This document shows positions 52,598-60,448 of a stretch of DNA of 64,000 bases, piece after piece. Source of the DNA: Nocardia puris (GTDB lineage Bacteria > Actinomycetota > Actinomycetes > Mycobacteriales > Mycobacteriaceae). The DNA is taken from contig NZ_QNRE01000001.1 in assembly GCF_003315035.1 (NCBI RefSeq), forward strand, positions 345,224 through 409,223, in the 5' to 3' direction. Position numbers and translations under genes: made by a program. Each line of letters starts with the position of its first letter. The stretch's first letter is position 1. The notes below the pieces were generated by a model. That model did no database searches. It was not told where the DNA came from and saw only the letters and a program-made list of their open reading frames with translations.

Positions 52598-54743
52598 GGT
52601 CGATCGTGTCGAGCATGCGGTCGATCTCCTCGCAGGTGTTGTAGAACGCGAACGAGGGCCGGACGGTGGCTTCGACGCCGAACCGGCGCAGGATCGGCTG
52701 CGCGCAGTGGTGTCCGGCGCGCACCGCGATGCCCCGCTCGTTCAACGCCTTTCCGACATCGAGCGGTTCATAGCCGTCGAGCACGAAGGAGAGCACACTC
52801 GCCTTGTCGGCCGCCGTCCCGATCAACCGCACGCCCGGGATCGCGGCCAGGCGCGGGGTGGCGTAGGCGAGCAGATCGTGTTCGTAGCGGGCGATGTTCT
52901 CGATGCCGAGACGTTCGACGTACTCGATGGCGGCGCCGAGGCCGACGGCGTCGGCGATATTGCCGGTGCCCGCCTCGAATCGACCGGGCGGCGGCTGGAA
53001 CAGCGAACGTTCCAGCGTCACATCGCTGATCATGTTGCCTCCGCCCTGCCACGGCGGCATATCTTGCAGCACTTCGGATTTCCCGTAGACCACGCCGATC
53101 CCGGTGGGGCCGAACAGTTTGTGGCCGGAGAAGACGAAGAAATCGGGGTCCATAGCCTGCAGGTCGACGCGGGTGTGCGGTACCGACTGCGCGCCGTCCA
53201 CAATCGCGATCGCCCCGGCCCGGTGCGCCAGCTCCACGATCTCGCGCACCGGTGTGACGGTGCCGAGCGCGTTCGAAACATGGGTCACCGACACGAGTTT
53301 CGTGCGGTCGGACAGCAGCGCCGTGTACTCGTCGAGGCGCACCTGCCCGCTGTCGTCCACGGGGATCACGCGCAGGCGTGCGCCCGTCTCGGCGGCGAGC
53401 ATCTGCCAGGGCACGATATTGGCGTGGTGTTCCAGATGCGAGATGACGATCTCGTCACCCTCCCGCACGTTGGCACGGCCCCACGTTTGCGCGATCAGGT
53501 TGAGGCCCTCGGTCGCGCCGCGCACGAACACGATCTCCTCCGACGAACCCGCGTCGAGAAACCGCGCGACGGTGTCGCGGGCCTGTTCGTAGGCGTCGGT
53601 GGAGCGCGCCGCCAATTCGTGTGCGGCGCGGTGGATATTGGAGTTCTCGTGCTCGTAGAAGTGGGTGAGCCGGTCGATCACGGCGCGCGGTTTCTGCGTG
53701 GTCGCGGCGTTGTCGAACCACACCAGCGGGTAGCCGTTCACCTGCTCGCGCAGGATGGGGAAATCGGCGCGCACGGCGTCCACGTCGAACGGGGGGTGCG
53801 GATCGGGGGCGAAATCGGTCGCGCGGGTGTCCGCGAACGAGGGCGCGCTCGATGACCGATCGAGGAAATAGAACGCGGGTGCCGCGGAGGTGGGGACGGC
53901 GGGCGCGGCGTCCAGCGTGCGGGGCGCGGGCAGAATCGCCTCCCACGGCGGGAGATACCCGGATGCGTCCCCGAACGGGATAGCCGGAGGTTGCGCGCCC
54001 CCTGCCGAGGGCGCCGAACTCGACTGCGCCGCCACGCGACTCGGGTTCGTCGCCGAATTCGCGCTCGGCACAGCGTGATCCGCGCCGTTGGCGGGGCGAC
54101 CGGGGACATGCGGGTCCGAGGTGCGACCACCGGGCGGTGCGGAGGCAGCGTTCGGCGAGACTCCGGACGTACCGGGCGGGACGACAGCCGAATGATCGAA
54201 GCCGGGGTCGGCGGCGGGCGGCCGCGCGGCCCGGTCGAATCCGGCGGGAGAGACGCCGGTCGGCGACAACCTGCCGTATCCCGGGACCCCGGACCCGGAC
54301 GGTGCCCACGAATTCGTGCCCGGCACAGCGTGATCCGCGCCGTCGGCCGGGCGGCCGGGGACCGTGGGCTCCGGGGTGCGCCCACCGGGGGGTGCGGCAG
54401 GCGACCCGGACGCGGCGGGCCGGCCGCCGGCGTGCGCGGGCGGCGCCTGGGTCGTGTGCGATGACCAGCCGCCGGGGGTCGTCAACCCGGCGAGATCACC
54501 GGAAGGCGTCCACGCCCCAGAGGGCACGGCACCATTCGCGACCGCTCCCGGAATCCCGGCAACCTGTCCCGTGGGGGGACCGCTCACGCCGAGAGCGCCC
54601 GGCGTGAGCGCACCTGCCGACGCCGACGGCAGGGCCGAGAAGAACTGGGCCGCCAGGGCGTTCAGTGCGGCCGGGTCCGGCAGGTCCGCCGCGCGGGCGG
54701 CCGCCGGATCGGGCTCACTTCCGGTACTCGGGCGCGTAGTCAT
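52575..54743 (-). CDS. Cysteine desulfurase cargo of a family 2A encapsulin (SufS-like, long N-terminal extension)
   Basis: A 722-residue protein. Residues 320-722 are a complete class V PLP enzyme of the SufS type: PLP-Lys542 in FSGHKLFGPTG, His in HLEHHANIVPWQ, and active-site Cys680 in RAGHHCAQP. It removes sulfur from cysteine to give alanine and a persulfide. Residues 1-319 are a disordered P/G/A/S-rich extension, the encapsulin-targeting region in this family; LNALAAQFFSAL (28-38) and SGYLPPWEAILPAPRTL (261-277) are its most ordered-looking segments. An internal repeat is present (117-144 and 203-230). The start overlaps the shell gene by 29 bases. Confidence 0.92.
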   Translation of the reverse strand: MTTRPSTGSEPDPAAARAADLPDPAALNALAAQFFSALPSASAGALTPGALGVSGPPTGQVAGIPGAVANGAVPSGAWTPSGDLAGLTTPGGWSSHTTQAPPAHAGGRPAASGSPAAPPGGRTPEPTVPGRPADGADHAVPGTNSWAPSGSGVPGYGRLSPTGVSPAGFDRAARPPAADPGFDHSAVVPPGTSGVSPNAASAPPGGRTSDPHVPGRPANGADHAVPSANSATNPSRVAAQSSSAPSAGGAQPPAIPFGDASGYLPPWEAILPAPRTLDAAPAVPTSAAPAFYFLDRSSSAPSFADTRATDFAPDPHPPFDVDAVRADFPILREQVNGYPLVWFDNAATTQKPRAVIDRLTHFYEHENSNIHRAAHELAARSTDAYEQARDTVARFLDAGSSEEIVFVRGATEGLNLIAQTWGRANVREGDEIVISHLEHHANIVPWQMLAAETGARLRVIPVDDSGQVRLDEYTALLSDRTKLVSVTHVSNALGTVTPVREIVELAHRAGAIAIVDGAQSVPHTRVDLQAMDPDFFVFSGHKLFGPTGIGVVYGKSEVLQDMPPWQGGGNMISDVTLERSLFQPPPGRFEAGTGNIADAVGLGAAIEYVERLGIENIARYEHDLLAYATPRLAAIPGVRLIGTAADKASVLSFVLDGYEPLDVGKALNERGIAVRAGHHCAQPILRRFGVEATVRPSFAFYNTCEEIDRMLDTIDRLARARR
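54068..54400. repeat. Imperfect internal repeat in the cargo targeting region
   Basis: About 75 bp at 54068-54142 recurs at 54326-54400 (CACAGCGTGATCCGCGCCGT, then GGGC-ACCGGGGAC and ACCGGG-GGTGCGG). At protein level both read PPGGRT-x4-VPGRPA-GADHAVP. Confidence 0.7.
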
Positions 54744-55647
54744 GGAACTTGTCCACCTCGGCGTCCTCGAGCACGGCCACCGCGTCGTCGACCAGGATCA
54801 CCAGCGAGCAGTACAGCGACACCAGGTAGGACGCGATGGCGCTGCGGTCGATGCCCATGAACTGCACCGACAGTCCGAGGCCCTGCTCCCCGGTGAGGCC
54901 CGGCTGGTACAGGCCGATCACGCCCTGCCGGGACTGCCCGCTGCGGACCAGCACGAACTTGGTCTTGCCGTCCACCAGCGGAACCTTGTCCGACGGGATG
55001 ATCGGGATGCCGCGCCAGGTGAGGAACTGCGACCCGAACATGCTCACCGTCGGCGGCGGCACACCGCGCCGGGTGCATTCCCGGCCGAACGCCGCGACGC
55101 CCTCGGGGTGGGTCAGGAAGAAGCCGGGCTCCTTCCACACCTTCGCGATCAGGTTGTCCAGATCGTCGGGGGTGGGCGGGCCCGCGAGGGTCGGAATGCG
55201 TTGTTTGTCGGCGGCATTGGAGATCAGCCCGTAGTCGGGACTGTTGATCAGCTCGCCCTCTTGGTGTTCCTTGATCGCCTCGATGGTGAGCCGCAACTGC
55301 TGGGCAATCTGATCGTGCGGGCTCGAGTACAGATCCGAGACGCGGGTGTGCACGTCCAGGATGGTGTGCACGGCTTTGAGCCGGTACTCGCGAGGTTCAC
55401 GCTCGTAGTCGATGAACGTCTCGGGCAGGGGCGACTCGTCGAAATTGTCGCACTGGATGTCCACCGTCTGCTCGTGGGTGACGCGGTTGCGCCGGTAGAT
55501 ACCGGCCTCCACGGGCACCCAGTCGAGCAGATGCACCAACCACCGGGGGCTGACGGACTCCATCTGCGGGACGGATTTCGTCGCGTTCGCCAGTGTCCGC
55601 GCGGCGTCGTCGCCGAGGGCAACCGGTCCGGGCACAGCTCTGGTCAT
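54715..55647 (-). CDS. Family 2A encapsulin shell protein (SrpI/MMP-I-like)
   Basis: A 310-residue HK97-fold shell protein of the family 2A encapsulins, homologous to Synechococcus SrpI and the M. leprae major membrane protein I. Family segments: SVSPRWLVHLLDWVPVEAGIYRRNR near residue 30, GTSLP-like FDESPLPETFIDYEREPREY, LTWRGIPIIPSDKVP near 217, and GLSVQFMGIDRSAIASYLVSLYCSL near 265. It self-assembles into a protein shell that encloses the cysteine desulfurase encoded by the overlapping next gene, proposed for sulfur storage or redox response. The ATG with AGGTGG upstream is used. Confidence 0.95.
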   Translation of the reverse strand: MTRAVPGPVALGDDAARTLANATKSVPQMESVSPRWLVHLLDWVPVEAGIYRRNRVTHEQTVDIQCDNFDESPLPETFIDYEREPREYRLKAVHTILDVHTRVSDLYSSPHDQIAQQLRLTIEAIKEHQEGELINSPDYGLISNAADKQRIPTLAGPPTPDDLDNLIAKVWKEPGFFLTHPEGVAAFGRECTRRGVPPPTVSMFGSQFLTWRGIPIIPSDKVPLVDGKTKFVLVRSGQSRQGVIGLYQPGLTGEQGLGLSVQFMGIDRSAIASYLVSLYCSLVILVDDAVAVLEDAEVDKFHDYAPEYRK

Positions 55648-55944
55648 CGAAACCACCTAGGGGTTGGCAAATCCACCGTTACCAGTGCGCACATGCTAAC
55701 CCCGCGTGCCCGCGTTCTCGCGCCAACTCGGGGGAATCGTGTTGCGGCCGCGACCCGATCGCGGACGCTCTCGCGGGCACCCGATGCCACCCCCTCGCAC
55801 CCCACGGCGCACTCCCCCGTCACGAACGCGTTGACCTGCTACGACGCGTGCACCACCCGCGGCACCGGATGGCACTCGACGGGGCGGCGAGCACCCGTGG
55901 TGATAGCACGGCAGCGCGCGCGTGACCGAGTAGGCGCCGGCCCC
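55648..55944. other. Encapsulin upstream region
   Basis: About 300 bp between DsbA-like and encapsulin genes, both on the minus strand. It should hold the encapsulin promoter. GTTA...TAAC arms around TGCGCA at about 55678-55700 form an imperfect inverted repeat; no known sulfur-response motif was recognised. Confidence 0.4.
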
Positions 55945-56610
55945 TCAGCGCAGCGCGGCGTCGAGTGCCTCGGCCAGCGACTCGTAGCCGTTCGGGACGA
56001 TCGGCTCGCCGTCCACGAAGAAGGTCGGGGTGCCGCGCACGCCGAGGGCGAGACCGTCCTCGAAGTCGGCGCGGACCCGCTCGCCCACGCGCGGGTCGGC
56101 GTAGTCGGCGTCGAAAGCCGCCATGTCCAAGCCCAATTCGCGCGCGAAGCCGCGGAACACCTCGTCCAGCGGCACGCGGCGCTCGCCCCAGCCCGCCTGG
56201 GTTCGGAACATCTGCTGGTACATCTGCTCGAACCGCCCCTGCCGCGCGGCCGCCTCGACGGCGCGGGCGGCGCGTTCGGCGTTGAAGTGCGAGGGGACCG
56301 GGAAGTACCGCACCACGAAGGTGACGCGGTCGCGGTACTCCTCGCGCAGCCGCTCCACCACGGGATACATGGCGGCGCACGCCTCGCACTCGAAATCGAG
56401 GAACTCCACCAAGGTCACGCGGGCGCCCTCGGGGGCGTCGAGCCGGTGGCTGTCGGGTCGCACCACCGCGGCCGGGCCGGGTGCGGCCGAGGTGGGCGCG
56501 TCGCGTTGTTCGCGAGCCACGAGGACGATCCCGGTCACCACGACGGCGCACACGGCGGCGAGGGTGATCGCGAGGCGGAGGCGCCGCGCGCGCGGCGGTG
56601 CGGTGGTCAT
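55945..56610 (-). CDS. Membrane-anchored DsbA-family thiol oxidoreductase
   Basis: A 221-residue protein. A transmembrane helix (residues 11-32) anchors an extracytoplasmic thioredoxin-fold domain with FLDFECEACAAMYP (Cys75, Cys78; C-E-A-C) and the cis-proline loop VRGTPTFFVDGEP near residue 193. This matches the DsbA/MSMEG-Mdp disulfide-forming proteins of actinobacteria. It lies 300 bp upstream of the encapsulin gene on the same strand; a link with sulfur storage would be speculative, since this domain faces outward. Confidence 0.93.
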   Translation of the reverse strand: MTTAPPRARRLRLAITLAAVCAVVVTGIVLVAREQRDAPTSAAPGPAAVVRPDSHRLDAPEGARVTLVEFLDFECEACAAMYPVVERLREEYRDRVTFVVRYFPVPSHFNAERAARAVEAAARQGRFEQMYQQMFRTQAGWGERRVPLDEVFRGFARELGLDMAAFDADYADPRVGERVRADFEDGLALGVRGTPTFFVDGEPIVPNGYESLAEALDAALR

Positions 56611-56926
56611 GGGGACGCTCCCGATCCGGTCGGCGCACTCCCGGAGGAGTGCGCTATCTACGTATTGAAACCGTACTACATTCGATCGGACTCCGGCCCG
56701 AAAGGAGCGTCCCGCACCGGCGAATCGGCCCGAACCCGAGAACTATCGAATATGGCAACGGCTTTCATTGCCACGCTCCACGATCGCCCGAGACCGAATA
56801 TCCTTGACCGACTACGCCCTCACACCGTAGTCATGCACACTCAGGGCGCGGTCGCCACCGCCTCCTCGCTGAACGCCCCGCGCCACCGGCGCGCCGGATG
56901 CGAATCCGGCAGGAAGTCCGAGCCCG
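56611..56926. other. Intergenic with LLM gene debris
   Basis: Contains TGGCAA-CGGCTTTCA-TTGCCA (about 56754-56774), a 6-bp inverted repeat 145 bp before the DsbA-like gene, and weak coding remains past the LLM truncation point (minus strand, KKLTGSDFLPDSHPARRW). No intact gene. Confidence 0.4.
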
Positions 56927-57405
56927 TCAGCTTCTTGCGTCGTGTTCCACCCGGTCGGGCAGGTTGAAATTGCGCGCGGAGTTGCGCAGCGCGCTGGTGA
57001 CCACGTTCCACCCGATCCGCCCGCGCGAGAGGTGATCCAGCGTGCAGATCTTGCGCGCGAACGAGAACGGGTGGTCCTGCAGCACCGAACTGGGATCACG
57101 ATGCCCAGGTGCTCGGTCACCGACGCCAGCGCCGAAACCAGCGCGGAGGGATCGTGATTCGGGATCTGCAACCCCTCGGTGACGTGGGTGTCCCACCCGC
57201 CGTCGAAATCGTCGTAGAGCCCTACCACGTCGGCGAAGAACACCGAGTCGAACCCGCCCCGCTCCAGGATGCGGGCCAGCTCCAGCCACGGTTCGAGGGT
57301 GTGGAATTCGGTCTGCCTGGCGTCCTCGCGCCGCCACGTCCCGTAGGAGACGTGGGTGGCGGTGTTCATGGTGAAAGCGTTGAGCAGCAGCCGCGGTCGG
57401 CTCAT
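56927..57405 (-). pseudogene. Frameshifted, truncated LLM flavin monooxygenase (NtaA/SoxA type)
   Basis: ATG at 57405 encodes the N-terminus of an LLM-class FMN monooxygenase (MSRPRLLLNAFTMNTATHVS; GGFDSVFFADVVGLYDDFDG; VTEHLGIVIP). Near 57090 the frame shifts, after which SSVLQDHPFSFARKICTLDHLSRGRIGWN and SARNFNLPDRVEHDARS continue it until a stop at 56927. About half the protein is missing. Decayed gene, or error plus truncation. Confidence 0.8.
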
Positions 57406-58275
57406 GGTTGTGGTCCTCTCGGTCGGAACTCGCGCCGCACGTCATGCCGCCGAACTGACGCGCACCGGGGCGAGCCGAAACGCTCCCGCAAGGTGGTCTC
57501 GGCGTACTCGTGCCGGAACAGGTTGCGGCGGCGCAGGATCGGGACCACCTCGTCGACGAAGATCTCCAGACCGGAGGCGAATCCGTCGGGCACGAGGTTG
57601 AAACCGTCGGCGGCGCCCGCGTGGAACCAGTCCTCGATGGTGTCGGCCACCTCCTCGGGCGAGCCGACGATGCGGCGGTGCCCACCCGAGCCGAACTCGA
57701 ACAGCGCGTCCCGCAGGGTGAATCCGGGGCCGCGCTCCCGGATGCCGCGCACCAGCGATTCGCGGAAGCCGAGGGAGGCGGCGAAGACGTCGGGGTCGGC
57801 CGGGTCGGCGAGCGCCGGTTCCGGGAAGGGCTCGTCGAGCGGGTAGCCGCCCACAGCGCGATCACCGCGTCCACGAACTCGTGCGCGCGCCGGTACCGAG
57901 TGGCGCGATCCGGGAGCGAGGTGAGGCCGAAGTTGCCGCCCGCGGCGGCGTTGTAGGTGGTGACGGCGTTCCACGCGGCGCGCCCACCGCTGAGGTGGTC
58001 CAGCGTGAGGAAGCGCTCGGCCGGCTCCACGGGGTCGTTGAACGTGGTCGAGAGCGTGCCGATCACCCCGATGTGCTCGGTCGCGGCGGCGACGGTGGCC
58101 AGGATGGTGGAGGGCTCCAGCGCGCGCCCGCCCGGTCTGACCAGCGAGTCCTCGCGGATCGCGGGGTTGTCGGCGAGGAAGAACGCGTCGAGGGTGCCGC
58201 GTTCGGCGATCCGGCCGATCTCGGGAATTGTTTTCCTCTGGGGGATCGGATCGAAATCCTTAAGAAAATCTTCAC
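57402..58275 (-). pseudogene. Second LLM monooxygenase gene with internal deletion
   Basis: From about 58275 downwards the frame reads RKTIPEIGRIAERGTLDAFF, EHIGVIGTLSTTFNDPVEPA, DHLSGGRAAWNAVTT and EFVDAVIALW, then jumps out of frame at about 57850 directly to the C-terminal part (YPLDEPFPEPALADPADPDV; IVGSPEEVADTIEDWFHAGA; LRRRNLFRHEYAETTLRERF). More than a hundred middle residues and the true start are missing. Confidence 0.8.
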
Positions 58276-58321
58276 GGCGCGGGGCGATACGTCCGCGGCA
58301 CGCCGACCCACCTCCGGTAGA

Positions 58322-58343
58322 TGGAAATGATGTTCATTATGAT
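58322..58343 (+). promoter_or_regulatory. Zur/Fur-like box overlapping a leaderless promoter
   Basis: TGGAAATGATGTTCATTA (58322-58339) resembles the Zur-type pattern TGAAAATGATTTTCATTA with two differences. It overlaps TATGAT (58338-58343), whose spacing places the transcript start at or next to the ATG at 58351. Regulator identity is inferred. Confidence 0.6.
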
Positions 58344-58350
58344 CGCCGGC

Positions 58351-59214
58351 ATGACCACCACGAACCAGCGGACGGTCCGCCCAGGGGTCGGGACCTCCAC
58401 CCGCAACCCCGCCGCCGCGGAGGCCGTGTTCCTCGACGTGACCCGTCGGCTGCTCGCGCCGCTGCGGATCTCGGACGGCGACATCGCGGTCGACGTGGGC
58501 CCCGGAGCCGGGTCCGCGACGGTGGCGATGGCGGCGGCGGTCGGCCCGCGCGGCCGGGTGTACGCGGTGGATCTGGACCCGGCCATGCTCGACGCCACGA
58601 TGGCGGCGGCGCGGGAGGCCGGTGTCGCCGAGCGGGTGCTCCCGGTCGCGCACGACCTCGAGGAGGGCGCGCCGCCGCTGCCCGAGCCCGTCGACGCGAT
58701 CTGGTCGTCGGCGTGCCTGCACCACACCCTGGACTGGGAGGCGTCGGTACGGGCGCTGGCGTCGGCGCTGCGGCCGGGCGGCACCCTCTGCGTGGCCGAG
58801 GGCGGACTGCCCACCCGCTGCCTGCCGTGGGACGCGGGCGTCGGCCTGCCCGGACTGGAGATCCGCCTGGACGAGGCGCACAACCGCTGGTCCACCCAGT
58901 GGTTCGCGGGACGGACGGGCGCGCGACGCCAGCGCCGGGGCTGGACCGAGGTACTGCGCGCGGCCGGGTTGGTCGAGGTCACCAGCGTCACCGAACTGCT
59001 CGACCTCCCGGCACCGGTGTCCGACCAGGTGCGCACCGTCGTGATCGAGGAACTCGCGGCCCGCGTCGCCCGCGCGACACCGTTCCTCGACGAGAACGAC
59101 CGCGCGACTTGGGAACTCCTGCTCGACCCCACCGGCGCCCACTGGCTCGGCCACCGCGCCGACCTCGGCCTGCTCACCGCCCGCACCGCCTACCTGGGAC
59201 GCACGCCCCGCTGA
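58351..59214 (+). CDS. SAM-dependent methyltransferase (class I)
   Basis: A 287-residue methyltransferase with the SAM-binding motif VAVDVGPGAGSATVAMAA (around residue 48), the acidic loop YAVDLDPAMLDATMAAARE, and the post-motif region VDAIWSSACLHHTLDWEAS followed by LRPGGTLCVAEGG. The acceptor substrate is unknown. No ribosome site precedes the ATG, but a TATGAT -10 ends eight bases before it, indicating a leaderless mRNA. The Zur-like box over this promoter and the matching box before the convergent PLP operon suggest a common pathway. Confidence 0.85.
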   Translation: MTTTNQRTVRPGVGTSTRNPAAAEAVFLDVTRRLLAPLRISDGDIAVDVGPGAGSATVAMAAAVGPRGRVYAVDLDPAMLDATMAAAREAGVAERVLPVAHDLEEGAPPLPEPVDAIWSSACLHHTLDWEASVRALASALRPGGTLCVAEGGLPTRCLPWDAGVGLPGLEIRLDEAHNRWSTQWFAGRTGARRQRRGWTEVLRAAGLVEVTSVTELLDLPAPVSDQVRTVVIEELAARVARATPFLDENDRATWELLLDPTGAHWLGHRADLGLLTARTAYLGRTPR

Positions 59215-59230
59215 GGTGGCCAGGTCTGGC

Positions 59231-60445
59231 TCAACTCGTCATCCCTTCACAACGACCCACCACCGCGAGGAGCCGGTCGATCTCCTCGGGGGTGTTGTAG
59301 ACATGCACGCTGACCCGCACGGCCGCGTCCCCGGCGGCGCGCCCGGCCTGGCAGTGATTGTCGGCGCGCACCATGATCCCTTCGTCGGCAAGCACGAAAC
59401 CCAGGTCGTCGGAGCGCACCCGGGCGTGCTGGAAGGTCACGATGCTCTCCCGGCGCTGCGCCGCCGAATCCGCGGTGAGGCTGTGCTGACAACCCAGCAC
59501 CCGCACACCCGCCAATCGGCTGAGCCCGTCGGTGAGCCGCACGCACAGCGCGGCGTTCCACTCCCGCACGCGCTCCAGCCCGGCGCCCTCCAGCCAGTCG
59601 AAAGCCGCTGCCACACTGATGATTCCGGCCGTGTTGGGCGTGCCTTCCCAACCGCGCAAGGCGAAACGTGGCCCGCGCCGGTTGCGCGCCCACACCGCCC
59701 CGACGCCGGGCAGCGCCATCATCTTGTGCCCGGAGAACACCACGAAATCGACGTCCAGTTCGGCCACCGACACCGGCCCGTGCCCGACGCTCTGCGCGGC
59801 GTCCAGGCAGATCGGCACGTCCGGGCCCACCGCCTCGCGCACCCGGTGCACGTTCATGTCCGCGCCGAACACGTGGTGCACGTGGGTGACCGCGACGAAC
59901 CGCGTGCGCGGCGTCACCACCGCGGGCAGGGCGCGGTGGTCGTAGTCGCCCGACGCCGGGTCCACCGGCATCGGCACCACCGTCACCCGCACCCCGCGCC
60001 GCGCCAGCTCGTCTCGCAGGTCCAGCCAGGGGCGCAGGTTGGCCTCGTGGTCGCCGAACGGGACGATGATCTCGTCGCCGTCGGCGAGCAGATACGCGAG
60101 CCAGTCCTGCGCGACGGCGCGCAACCCGTGACTGGTTCCGCCGACGAACTCCACCGACGAGTCGGTGCCGTTGTCGCCCAGGGCCTTCCGCACGCGCTCG
60201 CGCGCCGCCTCAACCCGGGCGGCGGTCCCGGTCGCCCACGGGTAGGAACCGCGACCCACGTTGGCATTGGTCGTGGTGAGGTATTCGGTGACGGCCTCGA
60301 GTACCGCCGCGGGTTTCTGCGCGGTGGCGGCGCTGTCCAGGTAGGCCAGGCCCGGATCACGGTGCAGGATGGGGAATTCCGCGCGCAACCGCGCCTGCCA
60401 TGGCGCGAGCCGGTCCAGCACGGAGGTATCGGTCGAGGTCGACAT
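59231..60445 (-). CDS. Cysteine-desulfurase-like class V PLP enzyme
   Basis: A 404-residue PLP enzyme resembling SufS/CsdA. It shows LAYLDSAATAQKP, CLDAAQSVGHGPV (PLP Asp), Lys241 in FSGHKMMALPG and Cys365 in VRADNHCQAG. The active-site segment differs from the SufS consensus RAGHHCAQP seen in the encapsulin cargo of this same window, so it may act on another substrate (cysteine, cysteine conjugate or selenocysteine). Last gene of a three-gene operon with a cysteine-synthase/rhodanese fusion, starting right at that gene's stop; a persulfide relay to the rhodanese domain is plausible. Confidence 0.85.
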   Translation of the reverse strand: MSTSTDTSVLDRLAPWQARLRAEFPILHRDPGLAYLDSAATAQKPAAVLEAVTEYLTTTNANVGRGSYPWATGTAARVEAARERVRKALGDNGTDSSVEFVGGTSHGLRAVAQDWLAYLLADGDEIIVPFGDHEANLRPWLDLRDELARRGVRVTVVPMPVDPASGDYDHRALPAVVTPRTRFVAVTHVHHVFGADMNVHRVREAVGPDVPICLDAAQSVGHGPVSVAELDVDFVVFSGHKMMALPGVGAVWARNRRGPRFALRGWEGTPNTAGIISVAAAFDWLEGAGLERVREWNAALCVRLTDGLSRLAGVRVLGCQHSLTADSAAQRRESIVTFQHARVRSDDLGFVLADEGIMVRADNHCQAGRAAGDAAVRVSVHVYNTPEEIDRLLAVVGRCEGMTS

Positions 60446-60448
60446 GGC

